From Populus alba (taxonomy: Eukaryota > Streptophyta > Magnoliopsida > Malpighiales > Salicaceae), in assembly GCF_005239225.2 (NCBI RefSeq), contig NC_133297.1, forward strand, positions 20,758,147 to 20,822,146: a DNA stretch of 64,000 bases, in the 5' to 3' direction. The notes beneath the pieces are model-generated. The model saw only the letters and a list, made by a program, of their open reading frames with translations. It was not told where the DNA came from and searched no databases. Positions 57,652-64,000 of this stretch are shown here, one piece after another. The first letter of the stretch is position 1; every line of letters starts with the position of its first letter. Made by a program: the position numbers and the translations under genes.

Positions 57652-58022
57652 TTTTTACTGTTAATTGGTTTGATCTCCCTGAGCGTGGCCTTTTCCTCTT
57701 GATAGCATTCTATATGGACTGCCCTTTGCTGGTGTATGTAATATTCCCTTGGAGTTGCTTTCTAAATCCTTCCTCATCACCTGATTAGCAAGAAATGTTT
57801 GGAATTAATTTGATAGTGTTTCAATTTGTGAACTGATTTGATCAATTCTCTTTATTTGTTCACTAAGTTGTTCTTGCCATTTATTTTGTTGATCAACCAA
57901 AGACTCTTGAAATTCTTGTTAAAGGTTCTGTATCTGCTCCTCAACTTCTTGTAGTGATATTCAATGTTTTTTAGTTTATGATTTTTCACCATGTTGTTGG
58001 ATCTTAAGGCTCTTATACCAAT

Positions 58023-58356
58023 TCTTAAGCTTAGCTTAACAAGTTAAGAGAATATAAGGAAAAAGGATAGAAACTGAGAAAGAACAGAGGTAAGAGAGAG
58101 AGAGCAGAGAAAGGAAGTGAATAATGGATTAGTCTTCTGTATATTTTCTTCTTATCATTTACCATCACTATAATGAGCTTTATATTGAGCATTACTAAAT
58201 AACTAATAGATTCTTTCACTAACAAATTCTTCTAAGTAATCTCCAACTAACTAACTAACAATAAATTGTGTGTTCCTCAAGTCGTTGTCTCTATCTCCCC
58301 TCTTATTGCATCCTACTAGTAATGATTTGCATGATGACGCAGCTTAGGGTGTAACA
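58023..58356 (-). repeat. 5' LTR of the Reina-like element
   Basis: Aligns along its length with 53038-53362. The primer site (TTGGTATAAGAGCC, minus strand, about 58006-58020) abuts its left edge, showing that this is the 5' copy. Confidence 0.8.
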
Positions 58357-60577
58357 TTGCATAAACCAATTGAATAGCATTGGAAGAAATCAAAAGAGAG
58401 TTTTTAGTAGAAGAATGAAGAAGGCGGCGACAGCAACAATAAATAATATAGCAAAAATGGTAGCAGCAACAGTTGCATTACAAAAACAACAGTTAAAATT
58501 AGATGCTATAGTTTTGATCTATTGATAGTTAGTACTTAGAAGTTAACGAATTGTTACTTGGTTAGTTAATTGTCATTGCATAAATGGCCTTGTATTAGAA
58601 ACGTCAAAAACAAGTAATAAGAATTTATTGTTTCTGTAGCAATATAGTTTCTTCTTCTTCGTTCTTACATTACACTACTTGTTGAGAGAATTCTTAACAC
58701 ATGAACCTTGTGATTACTAAAGAGTCTTTTAATTTGAGCCCAACATGTGGTTCATGTCATACTTCATTTTAAGACAATGATAGATTTTAAGACAAAAGAA
58801 ATAGAAATATTTGAGGACTCATTTGTTTTATAGAAAATGGTTTTCTAAAAATTACATTCCAAACTTTCTCATATTTGTTTTGTTGGATTTCCCGAAACAC
58901 ATATACACAACGAAAACGATAAATTTAAAAAACTTTTAAGAGTCTCAAGGATCTCGTTAGACAGGTCTAGAGTTATTTAGGGTTTATATGAAGATTACCT
59001 AAAGATCAAAAATTATTTTCGACTTTGAATATTTACTTCAAGGCTAGGTGTTGCAAACCATAAGTTATCCAAGTGTTTGGCCTTTAACAGTAATCCGTAT
59101 GAACCACTAGTGAGAAATATCCTAAATCCTTTTAGGAGAGAGAGATTATTATATTTTAAAGTGTTGGCTCTTTTCTTATATATTTTAAGTGTTTATATAT
59201 TATGCTCTACTCATATTTTACATCACTATTCACATGAAATAGGAGGCATAGCTTACTATTTATAGGAAAACCTAAAAACCCTATAAATGGTAAAATATCA
59301 ATTTGCCCCTTAAATAATATCTCATATATTATTTTAGGCTAATTTTAGAAATTTATTCAATCAAGTTCGTACTTGATTGTTTCTGGATCTAGAATTGCAA
59401 TAACTTGTATTAATTACATTCTAGTCCTTAATTTCTAAAAAAATTTATAATCAAGTCACACATGATTAATTATCTTATTTTAATTTATAATCAATGGTTT
59501 TTGTGTGACACATTAGATTCTCCAATAAGTTGACCCAAATATAAATCACAATTCTAAATAAATAAGATTAAATAAATTAATTTATTATCAACTCAACAAT
59601 TGATTAATTTATATTTAAAGATTAAGTGCAATGTCTAGTAACTTGTCATGACCCTTCAAATATTAGAAAAATCATAAGTGATTTGACTTAACTTTTCAAC
59701 AACCAGTTTCTCAGTGTAATTATTATCCCTTCATCAACAATGTTCTGATTTAGATATTATAGCATGGAGTGTGTCTACTTTGCAAATGATGTTTGTTTTT
59801 AATATCATAGTCATTGATTCTTTGAATAAAATTTAAAACTATTTTTAAATTTCATTTAACTTTACATAAGGATTTACAATCAATATTATTTGAGAATAGA
59901 TTAAATATTTTTTCTAATTCATTAAGGGTAATAAATCATCTCTTGATTACATAAATATCTTTATATAGTTCATATAATATCTAATATCTACTCATTTGTT
60001 AACCTTAGTTAGCACAACATGTAGCATGATAAAAAAAATATAACACTCCTTAAATAAGATAACTTAGTGATTTCAAGTTTAAGGATCACCTACACAACCA
60101 TCACATAAGCCTTTCCATAGACACAAGTGATCTCTCCATATTAAATTCTCATATGGGTTAATTCAGTGTACATGTAATCTGACAAACACCTACATATTAG
60201 TTCTAAATATCCCTCGTATCTTAGTTTATGAGAACAATTGCTTCCTTCCATAAGAAAAAAAATATAATATGCATCAGTTTTAATAGCTCTAATTAATATT
60301 TAGTATTAATAGAACATTGACTAAGAACATTTAGGAACCATGTTTTGATGCAATAAGAATCTTATAATTATAACAACTTCATAATTTTCTTTGCAAATCA
60401 TTTTTACCCCAAGAACTTTATGTTTACTCTAGGTTTGTTAATCATATATTAGACTCATTCATCAAATATTTGATGAATATTATATGTTTCAAAATTCAAT
60501 TATTTTGGAAAATTAAGGGTTTTCTTTGTCTTAAAAAAAAAAATGGTGTTGTTGTTTGGGTAACCTACTCGTGATCT
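58357..60577. other. AT-rich intergenic DNA, no gene recognised
   Basis: Contains a segment ending in ataatttcttcttcttcg-like T-rich sequence near 58640 and a long stretch (58860-60540) that looks like decayed non-coding repeat. Short frames such as 59077-59265 have no support. No RNA gene is seen. Confidence 0.45.
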
Positions 60578-60785
60578 GAAAAATATCTAGAATTTTTCAT
60601 AAATAGTTTGTGATCAGGTGATCTACTTATGGTTTATGATCACGTAATCTTCCTATAATGTGAAAAATATCTAGGATTTTTCATGAATAATTTGTGTTCA
60701 GGTGACCTGCTCATAGTATGAAAAATACCTAGGATTTTTCATAAATGATTTGTGTTCGGGTGACCTTCTTGTGGTGTGGAAAATA
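60578..60785. repeat. Minisatellite 1 (58-84-base units)
   Basis: Three units beginning gaaaaatatctaggattttt, plus a partial fourth. Each has a GAAAAAT and ATTTTTC pair around a seven-base centre, followed by gtgttcaggtgacctnctc-like sequence. Confidence 0.85.
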
Positions 60786-60814
60786 CAAAGATTTTTTTAA
60801 CTTGATTATTTTGC

Positions 60815-61310
60815 AGAGTGATGAGCTTGAAGAAAATTTCTTTTAAAAAAAATCAGCTCGAATAAGATTTTGCAATTTTGGCTTTTTAATATAGTGATCT
60901 TCTTAAAGATCTAGACATTTTAGAAAGTGATGAGCTTAAAAAAAATTTCTTGGAAAGAGAGATCAACTCAAAGAAGATTTTGAATTTTTTACTTATAAAG
61001 TGATTATCTTGAAGATCTAGTCATTTTTAAAGAGTGACAGACTTGAAAGAAATTTCTTTGAAAAAGAGATTAGCTCGAAGAAAAAATTGATATTTTAATT
61101 TTTTATGTAACAATCATCTCGAGATTTGGTTATTTTATAGATTGACGAGCTTAGAGAAAATTTTTAATTTTGACCTTTTATAGAATGGTCATCTCAAATA
61201 TTTAGTCATTTTAGAGAGAGGTGAGCTGGAAAAAAATTTATAAATAGAGCGGTCATCTCAAAAATTTAATCATTTTAAAGAGTGACAAGCTTAAAGAAAT
61301 TTTATAATTT
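60815..61310. repeat. Minisatellite 2 (about 107-base units)
   Basis: Four to five diverged units with agagtgatgagcttgaagaa, atttctttgaaaagagat, agctcgaagaagattttg and atcttgaagatctagtcatt words. It ends where the gag fragment at 61320 starts. Confidence 0.8.
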
Positions 61311-61319
61311 TGTCCTTGG

Positions 61320-61704
61320 AGATGGAAGAATGTTAATGATACATGTTGAGCTTCGATAATGCCTTCGTACTCAAAGAATTGATCTACTATGTGGAACCAT
61401 TTAGTAAGGTCATTCTCAAAGTATATTGGAAACTCAAGTTTAGCCAATTTAGATGAGAGCATTTGTCTTCCCCCTTCTATTTTCTCTATGAATTCTTCTT
61501 TATTGTGGCGAGTGCAACCACTAGGTCATTGTTGTTGCTATTGGATCCCTTTTTGTTTGATCGTAAAGCCTTTGTTAGCTTGTTAATGGTGCCTTTCATT
61601 TGGTGGAACCTGTCAATAATGTTAAGCTTCATTTTACTCATACCATCCTGAAGTCCTCCAAGCCCCACTTCAAGATTTTCAATTTGTTCTTTGTTGGTTG
61701 CCAT
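61320..61704 (-). pseudogene. Ty3/gypsy gag N-terminus, truncated
   Basis: Starts MATNKEQIENLEVGLGGLQD at 61704, followed by a coiled-coil-like stretch, a stop near 61486, then KLAKLEFPIYFENDLTKWF and DQFFEYEGI, the opening of the gag domain in a chromovirus-type element. Resemblance ends near 61330, at the minisatellite. Confidence 0.78.
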
Positions 61705-61710
61705 GGTGTA

Positions 61711-61726
61711 TCTGCTCTAATACCAA
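61711..61726 (-). other. Primer-binding site (initiator tRNA-Met type)
   Basis: The minus strand reads TTGGTATTAGAGCAGA, one change from TTGGTATCAGAGC, one base from the LTR edge at 61728. Confidence 0.78.
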
Positions 61727-61727
61727 A

Positions 61728-62144
61728 TGATAGGTTCCAGTCAAAGCTTTTAGTATTATGCAAATAGATTCTTTTTTGGGTAAGAATATACCACATGTAT
61801 TTTTTATTGAATGAACTCCCTCTTCTCTGTATAATACCAAAGTTTATAACATAAATAAATAACAAACTTCTCCTAAAATACTAGCAAAACTACATGGAAT
61901 TAAGACTCTAACAACTAACTCCTACTAAATAGTTAGCACTTATTCAAACAAACCAAAATAGAACTTGACTGTTTTTTCTTGTACTTGCAGGATACCACAG
62001 TGGACTAATTCCACTCCATTAGATCTTCACAGCTTTATAAACCTGAGATTATTGATAAGCACATGTTGAGATCTTCTTGGCTTATCAACGAACCTTGAAG
62101 CTTAGCAGACTTTGAAAGACTTAAGGGCTTAAAAATATAACACC
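61728..62144 (-). repeat. Probable 5' LTR of the truncated Ty3/gypsy element
   Basis: Left edge TGATAGGTTCC next to the primer site is firm. The right edge (about 62144, after atataaca) is a guess from LTR size in related elements. Confidence 0.5.
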
Positions 62145-64000
62145 ACTAACGGTGATGAAGCAAATTATATCCCTTGAGATTAGTGAAAAATTATGCTATT
62201 TTCTCATTAAACTAGATTTACTTATGTATATTCTAGAGATGCTCTTAGTTTTTCCTTCTGTTTTAGTTAAGAGAGACAATGGCCCATCTGCTCTTCTTAT
62301 TTCTTTCCTTATGAAAGGCTCCAAGCCTTTTGGTTGGAAAATAAAAGGAACCAGCGTTGGGTTTGGAATGGTTGTTATCACAACTAAAGTCTATAAAGAA
62401 TGGGTTAATCTGTCGTTAGAAGGAGATGATGACTTGATCAATTAAATGTTGTGGTGGGTTGCTCCATTTCGGCTGCCATGGCTGGATTATGAAGGCAACA
62501 TCATGTTTGGAGTTTTTGTGGGTTCCTGGCAATAATATAAAGGTTGTTTCTAGTTTGATTTAGATGTGGTTTTAGGGTTGGTTTTGATTATTAATAATGG
62601 TGGAGATTGGCTATTATAACCGTCAAGGGTTGGAGGAGGAGAGAGGTTGCATGATGGTGTAAAATTTTTAGGTTAAGCCTTGTTTATAGCAGTGTTCCCT
62701 CCCTTCAGGCTACTTTTGCAATATGGTTTCGTGGGACTTTTGTTGAAGAAATGGGAAGTATCTAGGGTTATGAGCTCTACTCTTGGATTATGATTTTATG
62801 GGATTTTTATAAGAGAAATAGGGAGTGTTTGGGGTTAAGAGCTGGTGGAATCTCGACCCTTGATGTTCAAGAAGAAAGTATGACCATTAACTACAACCAA
62901 TGAAAAAAAGCTTGTTCTAATCTACGTTTATCAAGGTGGTTACACCATTTAAGAATTTTAGCGGTTGGGGTATGAGTTTGTTGTGATTTTTTTTCTTGAA
63001 TCTTAAAGGGAAATGAAGAAGATCTGAGCGGTTAGAATTGTATAGGAACATCATGTGCGTTGATCTTGGCACCCATAATCTTGCAAAGATGAAGGTTTGA
63101 GAGAGTCTAAAAGAGAACAACCCAGGCATATTCTTTATAGTTGTGATTGAGATAGGTCATTGTGGTATTTTCTTTCATCTTTTAGAATAAAATAATGATT
63201 TTGATGGTTGATTCTTGTTGATAGGAATCATTACTGCATTTTGGAAAGAAAAAAAATAGGTATTTTGTGAGAGGATAAGGATCAGGATTGGGTTAAAATA
63301 GGGCAACTTGTCTATGGTTTCTCTTTTCCAAATAAACGGCCTTTCATCTATAGTATCTTCTTCAATTTAGCCCCAACTCTTTTAAATTTTTCAAATAAGC
63401 CCTTAATCAAACCCAATTTTTAGAGTTTTTTCAATTTCACTCTTGGAATGTTTCAATCGAATCCTCTACTTTTCATTCCTGCTTCACAAGGATCATTGGT
63501 TTTAGGATTCTTCAATTTGGTAGTTAATGAACTTTAACCTTAAAACTTCTTACAATTAAGCTCATGTTTGCACCAAGTAGACTCTCTAAAGTTCATTTGG
63601 GTCCTTGATCTTGTAATTATTGCAAATTGAGCTGAATTAAACCTCCAAACTTAATTTTTTTTCAATTAAGTCTTTAACTAAATCAATTAAACCCATTAAA
63701 AGTTTAATTGAACAATTGAACTTAATTAATTCTTTTAATTTTATCCAAATTTACTTTCAAACTTAATTTTGCTTCAATTAAGTCATTCTTCAGCCTATCT
63801 TGCCAATAATATTCCAATCTTACTATCCTTTCAGTGTTTTTAGCCTATTGTAGCTCAAAAGTTTATCTATTTATATCTTGATAATATTTTTGGGTTTTGA
63901 ATTTATGATTCTTTTTTACTTTTTGAATATTTCAGAAAAATATTTTTTTTTACATAAAAGAATTTTGACTCAAAATTAGATTATAATAATTGGTTTAAAT
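62145..64000. other. No gene recognised; right part resembles a reversed Tat-type LTR
   Basis: 62145-63290 has only unsupported short frames (for example 62152-62445). 63380-63800 is full of caattaag, ttaattga and cttaatt words like the 5' part of the Tat LTR at 50560-50900 in reverse orientation, suggesting another such LTR on the minus strand that extends beyond the window. Borders not visible. Confidence 0.4.

Larger units (their letters stand above)
53038..58356 (-). mobile_element. Reina-like chromovirus (Ty3/gypsy), about 5.3 kb, decayed
   Basis: LTRs of about 325-334 bases lie at 53038-53362 and 58023-58356, with many shared words (for example aagagaatataaggaaaaa, tgagctttatattgagcat). 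On the minus strand: primer site just left of 58023 (TTGGTATAAGAGCC), gag 57184-57651, protease 56413-56997, RT 55120-56150, integrase about 54000-54900, a chromodomain-like end about 53400-53850 and a purine tract (AAAAGGGAAT) beside 53363. Short LTRs, total size and the GxGVxTDPxKxExVQxW block fit the Reina lineage. LTRs are clearly diverged and all frames broken, so it is old. The flanks ttact and ttgca are at best a mutated target duplication. Confidence 0.85.

Noticed and set aside
53038..58356. Possible integrated pararetrovirus
   Set aside because: There are two LTRs, an initiator-Met primer site, a purine tract, integrase and a chromodomain-like end in Ty3/gypsy order, and no movement protein or coat features.
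61728..62144. Solo LTR interpretation of this segment
   Set aside because: A primer site and gag start lie directly beside it on the minus strand, so it is the 5' LTR of a truncated element.

Overview
This is plant nuclear DNA, almost certainly from a eudicot and probably a woody one. It is AT-rich and packed with nested LTR retrotransposons, and it contains spliced host genes with GT-AG introns. I see no rRNA, tRNA, CRISPR or bacterial-type operon. Two host genes look intact, both assembled here exon by exon. One is a Maf-family nucleotide pyrophosphatase on the minus strand (13077-17109). The other is an LRR receptor-like kinase of the Arabidopsis At2g16250 type on the plus strand (36265-40410).

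Layout, left to right. 1-7729: a minus-strand Athila-type Ty3/gypsy element whose 3' LTR runs off the left edge. Between its integrase and its 3' end sit a decayed copy of a cytokinin-activating LOG gene and a 145-residue unknown ORF. 7730-8888: the 3' tail of a LINE. 9440-about 12000: gag remnant, primer site and LTR of a second Athila element. 13077-17109: the Maf gene, with two alternative copies of exon 4. 17890-22040: gag and 5' LTR of a minus-strand Ty3/gypsy element. 22830-23665 and 34914-35000: an old minus-strand Ty3/gypsy pol remnant, split in two by a complete 11.2-kb Tekay/Del-like chromovirus (23666-34913, target duplication atcat). 36265-40410: the receptor-like kinase. 41061-52677: a Tat/Ogre-type solo LTR (target duplication ggagg) that holds a second, 5'-truncated Tekay-like element (41861-48536) and an Athila solo LTR (48832-52557, target duplication caact). 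That Athila LTR holds a second Tat-type solo LTR (50423-52428). 53038-58356: a complete but decayed Reina-like chromovirus on the minus strand. 60578-61310: two minisatellites. 61320-about 62144: gag, primer site and LTR of another minus-strand Ty3/gypsy element. The rest is AT-rich, without recognisable genes.

The points most worth following are four. An LTR retrotransposon carries a cytokinin-biosynthesis gene copy in its env position. The Maf gene has a duplicated, apparently mutually exclusive exon next to its active site. The 3-kb Tekay-like LTRs are built largely from hairpin-forming minisatellites, including repeats that would fold as UUCG-capped hairpins. The transposon nest can be ordered in time from its target-site duplications. 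The retroelement reading frames are all broken by stops and frameshifts. Many stops are where a C-to-T or G-to-A change would put them, as expected for decay of methylated, silenced DNA.
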